A DNA stretch of 64,000 bases. It comes from UBA10649 sp963793105. GTDB lineage: Bacteria > Actinomycetota > Actinomycetes > S36-B12. The stretch covers positions 60,219-124,218 of the forward strand of contig CAWBZB010000014.1 in assembly GCA_963793105.1 (NCBI GenBank). Direction: 5' to 3'. Of this stretch, positions 16,606 through 26,700 are shown piece after piece. The notes below the pieces were generated by a model. It did not search any database. It was not told where the DNA came from and worked only from the letters and a program-made list of their open reading frames with translations. The translations under genes and the position numbers were made by a program. Position 1 is the first letter of the stretch, and each line of letters starts with the position of its first letter.

Positions 16606-17809
16606 ATGGGCTCGGTACCCCCGCGCCGGACCGGCGCCGCCGTGTACGCCGTGGTGGGCCTCACCTGGCTGGCGACGCGGGTGCTCGCCCTCGTCTCGGT
16701 CGACATGACGCCATGGATGCTGAACGACCTCGACATCTACTCCTCGTGGATCCCCGGCCTCCAGGGTGGCGCATTCCCGGCGGCCGACCCCACCTGGCAG
16801 TACCCACCCGGAATCGGCCCGCTCCTGCTCGCCGCCGGATCCGTGCCGCTTGACTTCCGCTGGGCGTTCACCCTGGGGATCCTGGCGTTCGATGGCGCGA
16901 TCATGGCCGTGCTGCTCGGGACGCACGCTCGACGCCCGTCGTCATCGCTCAGCGGGCCGTGGCTCTGGTCGGCTGCAGGGCTCGTGGTCGGCTCCATCAT
17001 GATGGTGCGGTTCGACGTCATCCCGACCCTGTTCGCCGTCGTCGCCGTCGTCCTCGTCGCGCGGCCGGGACTCGCCGGGGCCAGCGCCGCGGTCGGCGTG
17101 ATCGTGAAGGTGTGGCCCGCCCTCATGCTCCTCGTGCTGCCGCGCCGGGCCCTGCCCCGCGGACTGGTCGGCTTCGTCTCTGACGGGCGCACTCGTCGTC
17201 GTCGCGTTCACCCTCGCGTTCCGCGACAGCCTGTCGTTCCTGGGGAACCAGCAGGCCCGCGGTATCCAGGTGGAGTCGGTCGGGGCCCTTCCCTACCTCG
17301 TGCACTCCCTCGCCGGCGGGGAGGTCGACTTCGGTCTGGAGTACGGGTCGATCCAGGTCCTGATGGCCGGAACGGAGGCCGTCGGCCTGACGGTGACCGT
17401 CGTGGGGCTCGCGCTGTTCGCGCTGCTGGCCTGGTGGCGCCTCTCCGGCCGCCTCGAGGACGCACCTCCAGGCGACGTCGCCGTCGCCGTGATGCTCGTC
17501 GCGGTGGCGACGAGCCGGGTCTACTCGCCGCAGTTCAACGTCTGGCTCGTGGGCGTGACAGCCGTCGCGCTCCTGGATCCCCGCTCGCGGACACGGCACG
17601 TCGCCGTCCTGATCGTCGCGGTGTCCGTCCTCACGCAGTTCGTCTACCCGTGGAGCGCCACCCAGCTCGTGACCGGGGAGCCGGTCGCCATCCTCGCGCA
17701 GGCTGCGCGCGTGGTGGTCCTGCTCACCGCGGTGGTTCTCGCGATCGCCGCCCTGCGCCCGTCCGCTCCACGTCGAGAGGCGGAGCAGGTCGCGGCGCGC
17801 CAGGCCTAG
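16606..17809 (+). CDS. GT87-like membrane glycosyltransferase, split by a +1 frameshift
   Basis: A polytopic membrane protein of the mannosyltransferase/DUF2029 (GT87) kind. The N-terminal frame has the loop MLNDLDIYSSWIPGL with an acidic pair, then PTWQYPPGIGPLLLA and several hydrophobic helices. The second frame continues LTGALVVVAFTLAFR, then VESVGALPYLVHSLAG and SRVYSPQFNVWLVG. Removing one T near 17179 restores one 400-residue frame. Family members use polyprenyl-phosphate sugars to extend cell-envelope glycans. The stop overlaps that of the convergent SpoU gene. Confidence 0.75.
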
Positions 17810-18640
17810 CTCAGCGCCCTTGCCTCGCGCAGCGCCCACAGGGCCACGGCCGATGCGGCAGCCACGTTCAGGGAGTCGACTCCGCCGTGCATCGGGATGC
17901 GGACGCGCACATCGGCCGCGGCGAGAGCCTGCGGACCAAGTCCATCCCCTTCGGTCCCGAGCACCAGGGCCACGCGGTCGGGCGCGGTGATCGCGTACTC
18001 GTCCAGCGGAACCGCATCGTCGGTGAGGGCGAGGGCTGCGACCTGGAAGCCGGCTGCGCGCAGCACCTCCAGATCCTGCGGCCAGGCAGCGAGCCTGGTC
18101 CACGGCACCTGGAACACGGTCCCCATCGACACCCGAACACTGCGGCGGTAGAGGGGGTCCGCGCACCGGGGCGTGACCAGGACGGCGTCGGCACCCAGGG
18201 CCGCCACGGACCGGAAGATCGCTCCCACGTTCGTGTGGTCGACGATGTCCTCGAGGACCACCACTCGTCGCGCACCCGCGAGCAGCTCGGGCACCGGGAG
18301 GGCGGGCGGTCGATGCATCGCCGCCAAGTGCGCCACGATGGAGGTGGAACCCGGTGATCTGCCGCAGCAGATCCGGGTCGGCGACGTACACCGGGACCCC
18401 GTCGGCCTCCCGCGCCGCGACTCCGGCCAGTAGGTCCGACATGGTGTCCAGCCAGCGTTCGGCCATCAGGAAGGACCGCGGTCGGTGACCAGCCTCGATC
18501 GCGCGGGCGATCACCGACGTGCTCTCGGCGATGTACAGGCCCTTGGCCGGCTCATGCCGGGAGCGCAGCGCGACGTCCGTGAGCCCGAAGTAGTCGGACA
18601 GCCGGACGTCGCCGGGGTCCGAGACGCGCACGATGGTCAT
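17806..18640 (-). CDS. SpoU/TrmH-family RNA 2'-O-methyltransferase, split by a +1 frameshift
   Basis: The N-terminal frame is the substrate-binding domain (YIAESTSVIARAIEAGHRPRSFL). The second frame holds the SPOUT knot: VVVLEDIVDHTNVGAIFRS (motif 1), VALVLGTEGDGLG (motif 2) and IPMHGGVDSLNVAAASAVALW (motif 3), all intact. An extra base in the AA pair at 18326-18327 (plus strand) splits them; the corrected protein has 277 residues. It methylates tRNA or rRNA using SAM; the target base is not predictable. A structured 228-nt region separates it from the divergent ClC gene. Confidence 0.87.
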
Positions 18641-18682
18641 GGCTCAGGACCCTAGGGCAGATGAGCGAACGCTCCGTGCTGA

Positions 18683-18769
18683 GACCCTCGAGGCGCGCGG
18701 CACACGCACAGCGCGAGGGTCCGGGCACAGAGCAAGGCCCTGCCGACGGGGGAGACAGCAGGGCCTTGC
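18683..18769. other. Two consecutive hairpins in a divergent intergenic region
   Basis: GACCCTCG (18683-18690) pairs with CGAGGGTC (18714-18721). GCAAGGCCCTGC (18732-18743) pairs perfectly with GCAGGGCCTTGC (18758-18769). Both lie between the divergent SpoU and ClC genes, where no terminator is needed. They may form the leader of one of these genes or a small RNA. No known riboswitch is recognised. Confidence 0.45.
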
Positions 18770-18868
18770 ATGAAGGAGTCTAGCCCCATCGCGCCGCCGG
18801 TCGCAGGATTTCCCGCGGTCTTCCTCGAGCCACCGTGCCGCGGTGTTCTGGTGGTGTAGGCAAGGGGC

Positions 18869-20216
18869 GTGCAGCCGGACATCGAGCCCTACCCGCGGAT
18901 CGACGAACCGCCCCCGGATGACGCCACGCACGGGGGACTTTCGCGGCTCGTGGCCCTCGCGCTCGTCGGCGGAGCGCTGGCCGGCCTCGTCGGGGGTCTG
19001 TTCCGCAAGGCGCTCGCCTGGGCCGAGGTCTCGCGCACCGTGCTCCTGGAGTGGACCAGGGAGGAGCCTGCCCTGCGCTGGGCGATTCCCGTCCTGTGCG
19101 CCGCAGCCGCCGTCGCCGTCGCCCGTCTGGTCGTGCGTTGGGTCCCCGCCGCAGGGGGAAGCGGCATCCAGCGGGTCGAGGCCAACATGCGCGACCAGTC
19201 CGACTTCGGCCACTGGCAGATCGTCCCCGCCAAGTTCATCGGCGGCTTCCTCGCCATCGGGGCCGGGCTCGCGCTCGGTCGTGAGGGACCCACCGTTCAG
19301 ATGGGCGCCGCGATCGGGAGCGAGGCCGGCCGCCTGGCCGGGGTGTCCGTGCACGACCGCCGGACACTGTCCGCCGCGCTCGCGGGCGCGGGACTCGGTG
19401 TCGCCTTCAGCGCCCCCATGGCCGGTGCGGTATTCGTGTTCGAGGAGGTGTCCCGGGCGGTGCGCACCCGGCTGGTGGTCACGACGCTGGCCGGTTCCGC
19501 GGCGGCGGTGGCCGTGGCCCACCAGATCGTGGCGGCCGGCCCGATCTTCCCCGTCCCCGACATCGAGGCAGCACCCGCTGTGGACCCTCGCGGTCTACGC
19601 GCTTCTGGGGGTCCTCCTCGGTGCCATGGGCGTCGGCTACAACCGGGTGGTCATCCTGTTCCTCGATCTCAGCGAGCGGTTCCCCTCGATCCCGCCGGAG
19701 GCCAAGGCGGCCATCATCGGGGGGCTCGTCGGCCTGCTCGGGATCCTCTCCCCCGCCCTCGTCGGCAGCGGCGAGGAACTGAACGAGGCGATCCTGCTCG
19801 GTCGCTACTCACTCGGCGGACTGCTGGTGGTCCTTCTCGTGCGCTGGCTGCTCGGGCCCATCTCGTATGCGGCCGGGACGCCGGGCGGCCTCTTCGCGGC
19901 GCTCCTCGTCGTCGGGGCCGCCGCGGGCGCCGTCCTCGCGGAGGCGCTGAACCTCATCGCCCCGGGCATGGACCTCTCCCCCGTCGCCTTCGCCATCGTC
20001 GGCATGTCGACGTTCTTCGCGGCCGTGGTCCGCGCGCCCGTGACGGGCGTCATCCTCATCGTCGAGATGACGGCGACCACATCGCTCGTGGTCCCGATGC
20101 TCATCGCCGCCGCCAGCGCCGTGGTCACGGCCACCCTGATGCGCGGCCCCCCGGTGTACGACACCTTGCGCGAACGCCTCCCGACTGCGACGGAAGGACC
20201 AGGTCATGACCGCTAG
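18869..20216 (+). CDS. ClC chloride channel/antiporter, split by a +1 frameshift
   Basis: ClC proteins carry chloride across the membrane, often in exchange for protons. The first frame has GGSGIQ near residue 97 and GREGPTVQMGAA near 136, including the gating glutamate. The second frame has LVGSGEELN, AGTPGGLFAALLV and PVTGVILIVEMT. An extra C in the CCC run at 19574-19576 splits the gene; corrected, it has 448 residues and lacks a C-terminal CBS pair. GTG at 18869 follows AAGGGG. The stop overlaps the start of the MFS gene. GREGP with glutamate favours an H+/Cl- antiporter, not a fluoride carrier. Confidence 0.87.
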
Positions 20217-21861
20217 CGACGACAAGCCGGGACGGCCCGCGGGGCGGTGGCAGACCCTGACCGCCACCGTCGCCGCCGCTGGCATCGTCCAACTGCCCAC
20301 CGCAGCGATCGTGGTCGCCCTGCCGACGATCCATACGGAGTTCGACACCTCGCTCACTGAACTGCAGTGGGCGGTCACCGCCTTCTACATCCCGTTCTCG
20401 GCGTTCCTCATCCTGGCCGGCCAGCTGGCGGACGTGTTCGGTCGCAAGCGGATCCTGCTGATCGGCTGCGGGCTCTTCGCCGCCGGCTCAGCCGCAGCCG
20501 CCGCGGCGCCGGACACACCGTTCCTGATCGGGGGCATCGCCCTGTCCGGGATCGGCGGGGCGCTGCTCATGCCATCGTCGATGGCCCTCCTCACGGACGT
20601 CTTCACCGGGGCGAGCCGCGGCTTCGCCATCGGGATGTGGGGGGCTGCCACCGAGCTGGTGTCCGGGATCGGCGTCCTCATCGGCGGCATCCTCACCGGC
20701 GCCCTGAGCTGGCGGTGGATCTTCGGCGTGGACCTCGTGGTGGCAGTGGCGATCGCGATCCTTGCGGCCCGGTGGACGCCCGAGTCGCGAGATCCAGACG
20801 CGATCCGCCGCACCGACATGGCGGGCGCCTTCCTCTCGGTCACCGCGCTCACCTCGCTCACTCTCGCCCTCATCCAGGGCGCGTCGTGGGGATGGGGATC
20901 CGCCCCCGTTCTGCTCCTGCTCGCCGTCTCGATCGTGCTGTCGGGCGCCTTCCTGGCGGTGGAGCGGCGCAGCGCGAACCCGATGGTGGACTTCTCGTTC
21001 TTCCGACGCCGCAACTTCACCGGGGCGATCACGAGCGTCTTCGTCATCGACTTCTCCTTCGGGGCCCTGCTCTTCTTCCTCCCCCTGTACCTGCAGGAGG
21101 TGCTCGACTACTCGCCGGTGGAGACCGGGGTCCTGCTGCTGCCGCTCACCGGCCTCATGGTGATCGCCTCGCCGCTGGGCGGTCGGATCGCCGGCAAGGT
21201 CGGCCCTCGGCCACCGATCGTCGGCGGCCTCCTCCTCATGGCCGCGTCGGTCTTCTGGATCTCCGGCATGGACCTGCAGACCACGTATGCGGATCTCTGG
21301 CTGCCCACTGCCGTGATGGGCTTCGGCATCGGGCTCGCGCTCACCCCGATGAACCTCGCGGCCATGAACTCCGTGTCGCATCGCCATGCCGGCTCGGCCG
21401 CCGCACTGCTCGTCACGCTCAGCGGCCTGGGGGCCACCCTCGGTGTCGCCGTGACCGGCGCGCTGTTCAACGCTCTGCAGACGAGTCGGACGGTCGAGCT
21501 CGTCGGTGCCGCCGGCGTGCGGATCGACCCCGGACAGGCGGAGACACTCGAAGGCATCCTGGCGGGGACAGCTGGCGCCCAATCCACGCTCGACTCGCTG
21601 GCCGGCGCCGACGCCACCGCGGTCACGGACGCCGTCCGCGAGGCGTTCATCTCGGCACTTGGCAGCAGCCTGAAGGTCTCCGCCGGACTCGTGCTCCTCG
21701 GAGCCCTGCTGGCCCTGGTCCTGCTGCGGCGCTCCTCGCCCGCGGACGCTGCCGCGAACGACCACCCCGTCAGCTCCGTCACCCCCCGCCCTGCCCCACG
21801 CAGGGGCGGCCGCCTGCGGAGCGGCGCGCAGGGACCAGGCGACGGCGTCGACGTGACCTGA
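20206..21861 (+). CDS. DHA2-family MFS drug efflux transporter
   Basis: The 551-residue protein has about 14 hydrophobic helices. Motif A is GQLADVFGRKRILLIG, and the motif C-like antiporter region is ATELVSGIGVLIGGILTG. These mark the 14-helix DHA2 drug:H+ antiporters. The start lies inside the end of the ClC gene, 11 nt before its stop, so the two are co-transcribed. The C-terminal ~40 residues are a basic, Pro-rich cytoplasmic tail. The substrate is unknown. Confidence 0.87.
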   Translation: MTASDDKPGRPAGRWQTLTATVAAAGIVQLPTAAIVVALPTIHTEFDTSLTELQWAVTAFYIPFSAFLILAGQLADVFGRKRILLIGCGLFAAGSAAAAAAPDTPFLIGGIALSGIGGALLMPSSMALLTDVFTGASRGFAIGMWGAATELVSGIGVLIGGILTGALSWRWIFGVDLVVAVAIAILAARWTPESRDPDAIRRTDMAGAFLSVTALTSLTLALIQGASWGWGSAPVLLLLAVSIVLSGAFLAVERRSANPMVDFSFFRRRNFTGAITSVFVIDFSFGALLFFLPLYLQEVLDYSPVETGVLLLPLTGLMVIASPLGGRIAGKVGPRPPIVGGLLLMAASVFWISGMDLQTTYADLWLPTAVMGFGIGLALTPMNLAAMNSVSHRHAGSAAALLVTLSGLGATLGVAVTGALFNALQTSRTVELVGAAGVRIDPGQAETLEGILAGTAGAQSTLDSLAGADATAVTDAVREAFISALGSSLKVSAGLVLLGALLALVLLRRSSPADAAANDHPVSSVTPRPAPRRGGRLRSGAQGPGDGVDVT

Positions 21862-21868
21862 AGTCGCG

Positions 21869-22762
21869 TCAGCAGTCCAGTCGAGTACCCCGGAAGAGGG
21901 TCAGCCGCCGATCGAGTCCACGGTCGTAGTACTGCACCCGGAAACCCGCCTGCGGCCACTTCCTGCCGACGAAGGCGCAGGCCGACGAGCCCATGGGACC
22001 CCACGTGAGGTGGTAGCTGACGACCCAGCCGTCGTCGGTGCGATTCCGGGCCCTGAGGACCTCCCGGTCGCAGCCGGCATACCGGCCACTGACCGAGTCG
22101 TAGCGACATATTCGATACGACTTCAGCAGGTGCTCGGTGTCCAGGACGACGAAGGTGAACGGCTTCGACTTCGTCGAACGTCCGGCGTACACGCGAGTAC
22201 GCTCCGGCCCGGCCGATGCGCCCTCGATCCCCGTGCACCTGACCTGGTAGACCCACTCAGTGGTCGCGAGGACGACGCCCGCGTCGTTCATGACAGACAT
22301 CGTCGCGGAGAACGGAGCGTCCCTCCAGGTCGCGGCGAGGCACTCCTCCCGAGTGATGGCGTCGAAGCCGATCGGGTACGAGACGGTCCACGCACCTGGG
22401 GTGCCGACGACGTCCCAGCGCGTGTACTCATCGTCGTAGTCGTCGTAGTCGTCGTAGTAGTCGTCGTACCCGTCCCCGACCGGCTGTCCGTCGAAGCGCT
22501 GGTAGCGACACCCTTGACCCTTGGTGTCCTCGTAGCCGCGGCAGATCGTGGCACCCGTGGCCGTCCGGCTGCTGTCGGTCACCACGAAGGTGGCCACGAC
22601 CCTGCCGGTCGAGGAGTCCGTGCTGGTCGTGATGGACGCCGGACCGGAGGCGGCGATCGCGACCGGGGAGTCTGCAAGGGCAGGTTCCGCCAGACCCCAG
22701 GTCAGCAACGCGGTCGCCGATGCTGCGGCGGCCATCCGCTGACGCCATCCCCCTGACCTCAT
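21869..22762 (-). CDS. Secreted protein with Asp/Tyr repeat
   Basis: The 297-residue protein has a signal peptide (AAAASATALLTWGLAEPALA, cleavage before DSPV). The mature part carries eight or so cysteines and a short acidic repeat, GYDDYYDDYDDYDDEY, near residue 100. The rest looks like an all-beta extracellular domain; no family is recognised. The acidic repeat could bind calcium or a basic partner, by inference only. It is convergent with the MFS gene and divergent from the DUF4232 gene. Confidence 0.65.
   Translation of the reverse strand: MRSGGWRQRMAAAASATALLTWGLAEPALADSPVAIAASGPASITTSTDSSTGRVVATFVVTDSSRTATGATICRGYEDTKGQGCRYQRFDGQPVGDGYDDYYDDYDDYDDEYTRWDVVGTPGAWTVSYPIGFDAITREECLAATWRDAPFSATMSVMNDAGVVLATTEWVYQVRCTGIEGASAGPERTRVYAGRSTKSKPFTFVVLDTEHLLKSYRICRYDSVSGRYAGCDREVLRARNRTDDGWVVSYHLTWGPMGSSACAFVGRKWPQAGFRVQYYDRGLDRRLTLFRGTRLDC
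22431..22468 (-). repeat. In-frame 9-nt tandem repeat (Asp-Asp-Tyr)
   Basis: About four units of TCGTCGTAG (plus strand) encode the DDY repeats of the secreted protein. Such a tract can change length by slippage without breaking the frame. Confidence 0.75.
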
Positions 22763-22907
22763 GGCAGCAAACTACTCCGGCATGAAGGCGAATGCGCCCT
22801 CGTGCGGTGCCTCGCCCGGATAGCCTCGTGGCACCGTGCTTGCCGCGCGGCAGGTCAGGGTATGAGCATCCAACTGCGGGCACCGCCACGCGGGAAGGCA
22901 GGGACAC

Positions 22908-23456
22908 ATGACCCGCAACGGCCGTATCAGGGGCACTTTCGCAGTCACCGTCGTTGCGGCCGGGCTGCTCGTCGCTTCTGCCAACGCCTCGAGCGCGACC
23001 CCGAGCGCTTCGACGCTGCCTCGGTGCTCGGCGGACGATCTCTCCGCCAAGGTCACCGGAACCGGCGAGGGCATGTCCCAGCCGTCGGCCTTCATCACGG
23101 TCACGAACACGGGCGCGAAGTCCTGCACGGTGCGCGGCTACCCCACCATCACGGCGGCTCGAACGAAGAATGGCCGCCAGGCCATCACCGTCACGAAGGG
23201 CGCAGTCAACAACGCACCCGATACGAAGGTGACACGGATCGTGCTCGCTCCGCGCGGCCGCGCCTGGTTCGCCATCGGGACCGCAACCGCCTACGACCCG
23301 CCGGCGGTGACCTTCATCCGGATCGTGTTCACCACGAAGGCCGGTGGCGGAAGGGCCGCCGTCAGGGTGTCGCTACCCGCCACTGCGCCGACGGGCAAGC
23401 CGTTCCCCATCGGGATCACCGCGTTCGCACCAGGAGTCGGCACCTCCGAGGGCTGA
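22908..23456 (+). CDS. Secreted DUF4232 domain protein
   Basis: The 182-residue protein has a signal peptide ending near SANASSATP. A single DUF4232 domain follows: LPRCSADDLSAKV, FITVTNTGAKSCTVRGYPTI and a C-terminal ITAFAPG. The paired cysteines in RCS and SCTVRGYP are the family hallmark. DUF4232 proteins are common exported proteins and lipoproteins of actinobacteria with no assigned role. This one lacks a lipobox and should be released or wall-bound. A second small secreted protein follows after 17 nt. Confidence 0.8.
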   Translation: MTRNGRIRGTFAVTVVAAGLLVASANASSATPSASTLPRCSADDLSAKVTGTGEGMSQPSAFITVTNTGAKSCTVRGYPTITAARTKNGRQAITVTKGAVNNAPDTKVTRIVLAPRGRAWFAIGTATAYDPPAVTFIRIVFTTKAGGGRAAVRVSLPATAPTGKPFPIGITAFAPGVGTSEG

Positions 23457-23473
23457 AGTACAGGAGGAGAACA

Positions 23474-23692
23474 GTGCGCCGATTCGTGACCCTGCTGATC
23501 GCCGCGGCCGTCGGTGTCGCAGGCGCGACGGCGGTCGCCACGCCTGCCGTCGCACAGGTCCCCAGCCTCAGGCTGTGCGCCCAGACGTGGAAGGCCCACC
23601 CGAACGCCGTCCTCGAACTCTTCGGCGGAGCGGAGATCTCCTACTGGGAGTTCCGGCAGTTGCAGAGGGATCCCTGCAGTCGACGTTCCTGA
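23474..23692 (+). CDS. 72-aa secreted small protein
   Basis: GTG at 23474 follows AGGAGGAG. Residues 1-28 are a clear signal peptide (RFVTLLIAAAVGVAGATAVATPAVA). The mature ~44 residues contain two cysteines (LRLCAQTWKAHP and QRDPCSRRS), which could form one disulfide. No family is recognised. Spacing suggests co-transcription with the DUF4232 gene. Confidence 0.6.
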   Translation: MRRFVTLLIAAAVGVAGATAVATPAVAQVPSLRLCAQTWKAHPNAVLELFGGAEISYWEFRQLQRDPCSRRS

Positions 23693-23717
23693 GGCACAGG
23701 AACCAGGTCCCTCCGCG

Positions 23718-26700
23718 TCACTGCAGCAGGTGGCCGGACTGCTCGATCAGTGCACGACCGGCCTCGCGCCCGGACTCGACCATCCGGTCGAGCTGGTGGA
23801 ACTCGAGCAGGCCCACGCCCATGGACGACGGGGTGACCACGATGGCGCCAGCCGCCTGAGCCTCGACCACCGCTCCCCCGCTGCCAATGAACAGCGACCG
23901 CATGAGCGTCTCCCCGATTGCCGGAACGCGCACGCGGGAGGCCGATCCGTCCTTCTGGGCTCCCGGCGCTCCGCTGGAGCCCCCTCCCATGCCGATGTTC
24001 ACGGCGATGATGGGACCCTCGTCTCGCTCGGTCAGCAGGTGCACCGGCAGGTTGTCGAGTACGCCCCCGTCCACGAGCAGCCGCGCGCCGTCCGGCCGCG
24101 GGGGGAACAGTCCCGGAATGCTGAGCGAATCCATCACCGCGGACGTGAGGTCCCCTGTGCGATGGATGTGCGTCGTCCGCGTCTGGAGGTCGGTGCTCAC
24201 GCAACGGAAGATGCGGGGCAACTCCTCGATGTGGATGCTCGTCAGCCGGCGGCGGAGCGCGCGTTCCGTGCGGCGGCCCTTGACCATCGAGACCGTGGGA
24301 AGCGTGTAGTCGTTGTACGGGTTGGAGCGGACGAACTCCTCGTAGCTCAGGTCGACGGCAGTCTGCGCATCGAAGCCGCGGGCGTAGGTCGCTGCCACGA
24401 TGGAGCCCAGGCTGGCGCCGGCGACGCGATCGACCGGGATGCCGGCCGCCTCGAGTTCCAGCAGCACGCCGAGGTGGGCGAAGGCGCGGGCGCCCCCGCC
24501 GGCCATGACCACCCCGACCGAACGCCCCGCGATGCGGGCGGCCAGCGGACGCAGTGCCGCAGAGAGGTCGCCTGAGGCCTGGGTGATCCGATAGGGGTCG
24601 AGGGAGGACTGCCAGGAGCGCACGGTCTCGCCCGGCGCCGACGGACCCACCAGGACGACATCAGAACCGGTGCGGGAGAGCGGCGGCTCGCTCGGCACGG
24701 CAGCATCGGACCCCGCCACGAAGACCACCAGGTCCGCCTGCCGCAGGCAGGTGCTCCACCACTCGTCGTCGGGGTCGCCCGCCACGAGGAGAACGCGGTC
24801 GCTGGCGCGCTCTGCGCGCTCCAGGCCCGCAGGGTCGACGCGACCGGGTCGAGCCACCCGCAGATGCGGTTCCAGGTACGCAGCGATCGCCGCCTCGACG
24901 GCTTCCACCGGCGCTCCGGCGTGCACCGCCACCACCCCGATGAGGCGTGGACGCGGGGGACGTCCGGGTGCGGCCGGGGCCGCATCCTGCAGCTGCTCGG
25001 CGAGCACACCCGCCATCGCCCGCAGCGCTCGGCTGTCCGCGGTCACGGTCTCCTCGAACAGCGCATGCGACACGCGGAGGAGGTGGCTGTCGCGACGAGC
25101 CCGGACGGAGGCCGACCGCGCCCCGCCCGTCAGGAGGGCCAGCTCGCCGAGGACGGCACCCGCCCCCAACTGCCGGATCACGTTGCCGTTCTGCTCGACA
25201 TCCATGCGGCCGGCCGTGATGACGTAGGCGGCATCCGCCGGATCACCCGCAGCGAACAGCAGTTCGCCCCCGGGCACCACCACCGGGGTGGCCGACGACT
25301 CCAGTCGCGTCCGTACCTCGGGAGGCAGGCGGGAGAGAAGGGTGGTGCTCGATAGAGTCGTGCGTGGCCCGTTGTCCGTCGTGGGGGCCGGCGGCACGAC
25401 GACGGTCGGCGGGCGGGACGGGGACTCCTCCGCGTCCCCCGATGCTGCCGTGACTCGTCCGATGAACGCGGCCACCACTGCCGCCAGGGCGAAGCACGCC
25501 GCACTGAAGACCCACCCGCCCCTGAGGCTGTCGACCGTCGACGTCGGGGACGGGGTTCCGATGATGACGACGAGGATCGCGATGCCGAGCACGCCGCCGA
25601 TCTGGCGCGCGCTGGAGTTGACGGCCGAGGCCGTCGCGAAACGTCCGCCCGGGACGGCGGCGAGGGCAGCGCTGCCCAGCACGGGCAAGGTGGCGCCGAC
25701 GCCGATGCCCGACAGCACCTGGCCCGGCAGCCAGGCTCCCCAGAAGTCCGGGGTCACCTCCACTCGCGCCAGGTACCAGACATAGGCAAGGGCCCAGATG
25801 ATGGCTCCGGGAACGATGACCAGGCGATACCCGTGGGTCTGCGCGAGCGGTCCCAACCGGGCCGCCAGCACGGCCGCCACCAGCGCACCCGGTACGACGG
25901 CAAGTCCGGAGACGAGGATCGAGTAGCCCCACACGTACTGCAGCCACAGGATGTTGTTGAGCAGGTACGCGTAGAAGCCGACGCCGGCGACGATCGTCGC
26001 GAGATTGCCGACGACGAAGGATCGGATGCGGAGCAGGGCGGGGTCGATCAGCGGGGACCGGTGGCGGCGCGAACTCTGGACGAAGGCGCCGAGCAGCACC
26101 AGCGCCACCACGAAGCACCCGATGGTCTGGAGGCTGGTCCAGCCCCAGTCGCCGCCCTTGACGATTCCCAGCGTCAGGGCCCCCAGCATCACGGCTGAGA
26201 TCGCGGCCCCAACCAGGTCCGGAAGCCGGCGACGGCCCGGAGCCCGACTCTCGACCAGGAGGCGGCGGCCCGCCCACAGCGCAGCCACGCCGAAGGGGAG
26301 GTTCACCATGAACGCCCAGCGCCAGTCTCCCCATTCGACGAGCGCTCCGCCGATCGGCGGCCCCAGTCCGGCGGCGAGCGCCGCGGCCGCTCCCCAGAGC
26401 CCGACCGCATGCGACCGTCGTTCCGGAGGGAAGGCGTCCACGACGAGAGCCAGCGATGCAGGCACGAGGAGGGCAGCCCCCAGCGCCTGCACGACGCGGA
26501 ATGCCACGAGGAGTTCCACGGTCGGGGCCAGGGCGCAGAGAACGGAGGCGACGGTGAAGACCAGGACGCCGTTCGTGAAGGTGCGACGACGCCCGACCAG
26601 ATCGGCCAGTCGGCCCGAGACGACCAGGAAGGCGGCGAACACGATGCTGTAGGCGTTGAGGATCCATGACAGCGTGGAAATGGTCGAATCCGGGAACGAC

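Noticed and set aside
18869..20216. Fluoride-specific ClC and an associated fluoride riboswitch
   Set aside because: The GREGP gating glutamate and GSGIQ are of the chloride/proton antiporter type, and the upstream hairpins do not match a fluoride riboswitch as I know it.
22431..22468. Tandem repeat considered as a CRISPR array
   Set aside because: The units are 9 nt, contiguous, without spacers, and in frame inside a gene. No cas genes are present in the window.
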